The notes under the pieces were generated by a model. It was not told the DNA's origin, searched no databases, and worked only from the letters and a program-made list of their open reading frames with translations. A program made the position numbers and the translations under genes. Of a DNA stretch of 5,460 bases, positions 5,056-5,460 are shown in pieces. The stretch lies in assembly GCA_005879245.1 (NCBI GenBank), contig VBLA01000040.1, positions 1 through 5,460 on the forward strand, in the 5' to 3' direction. Origin of the DNA: Deltaproteobacteria bacterium. Its GTDB lineage: Bacteria > Desulfobacterota > Binatia > DP-6. Position 1 is the stretch's first letter. The number at the start of each line of letters is the position of its first letter.

Positions 5056-5460
5056 AGCGTCCGCGCCGCTCCGACTGACCCGCGTCGGCGAGTACGTGTG
5101 GGAGATCCCGCGCCAGGGGGGGATGCGCGTTCCCGCCCGGGTCTACGCCAGCGAGAAGCTGATCGAGGAGGTGCGGGACGATCCGGCGCTCGCGCAGCTC
5201 GCCAACGTCGCGCATCTGCCGGGCATCGTCGGCCATGCCCTCGCCATGCCCGACATCCACTGGGGCTACGGCTTCCCGATCGGCGGCGTAGCAGCGGTGG
5301 ATGCCGAGGAGGGTGTGATCACCCCCGGCGGCATCGGCTTCGACGTGAACTGCGGCGTGCGACTCGTGCGCACCGGGCTCGAAGCGGCCGCGATCGGCCC
5401 GCACCTCTCCCGCCTCGCCGACGCGCTCTTCCAGGCGATCCCGGCCGGGGTCGGCTCGAA
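5048..5460 (+). CDS. rtcB: RNA-splicing ligase RtcB (5' part, runs off the window)
   Basis: The frame from ATG 5048 stays open to the window end, giving the first 137 residues of a protein usually about 480 long. RtcB joins RNA 2',3'-cyclic phosphate or 3'-phosphate ends to 5'-OH ends using GTP and Mn2+, in tRNA splicing or RNA repair. Visible features are [20 protein letters not shown] (57-76), PIGGVAAVD (77-85) and [19 protein letters not shown] (91-109), with Asp99 and Cys102 matching the conserved Mn-binding residues. The guanylated histidine lies beyond the window, so catalytic completeness cannot be judged. The ATG lies within the end of archease (ATGTCTGA) with no clear Shine-Dalgarno, implying translational coupling. 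A tRNA-splicing role is unlikely for the tRNA-Pro here, which has no intron; RNA repair is the more likely bacterial role. Confidence 0.96.
   Translation, partial: MSEASAPLRLTRVGEYVWEIPRQGGMRVPARVYASEKLIEEVRDDPALAQLANVAHLPGIVGHALAMPDIHWGYGFPIGGVAAVDAEEGVITPGGIGFDVNCGVRLVRTGLEAAAIGPHLSRLADALFQAIPAGVGS

Overview
This is a GC-rich window (roughly 70% by eye, with almost all third codon positions G or C) from a bacterial chromosome. The gene order surE-pcm-nlpD is a conserved proteobacterial cluster. The strong codon bias, the absence of rpoS after nlpD and the presence of archease-rtcB suggest a high-GC deltaproteobacterial-type lineage (Myxococcota, Desulfobacterota or Binatota-like). That placement is an inference from gene content, not a phylogenetic result. 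I see no insertion sequence, CRISPR array, integrase or phage gene.

Left part (1-1175): the last 37 codons of an unrecognised plus-strand gene converge on a minus-strand conserved hypothetical gene (154-648). That gene has a clear Shine-Dalgarno sequence and a palindrome just upstream of it. A gene-poor stretch of about 300 bases follows, carrying a candidate sigma-70 promoter, and then a complete tRNA-Pro(GGG) gene (953-1026) with no encoded CCA. The tRNA is bracketed by GC-only hairpins that share an 11-base direct repeat. The downstream hairpin is a perfect 16-bp stem and probably ends or processes the tRNA transcript.

Right part (1176-5460): seven plus-strand genes lie nearly head-to-tail and look like one operon. 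They are surE (nucleotidase), pcm (isoaspartyl protein repair), an nlpD-like LysM/M23 lipoprotein, apt (adenine salvage), a cation diffusion facilitator, archease, and rtcB (RNA ligase, cut off by the window edge). Gaps are 12 bases or less, or the genes overlap (10 nt surE/pcm, 4 nt nlpD/apt, 8 nt archease/rtcB). The theme is maintenance: nucleotide, protein and RNA repair or salvage plus envelope upkeep. Archease is the known activator of RtcB.

The most unusual points are these. The cation diffusion facilitator lacks, in frame, the stretch that normally holds TM5 and its metal-binding HxxxD motif. The NlpD-like protein has Asn in place of the first His of the M23 HxH motif, suggesting a regulatory rather than hydrolytic role. 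The tRNA is bracketed by matching GC hairpins that could pair with each other.
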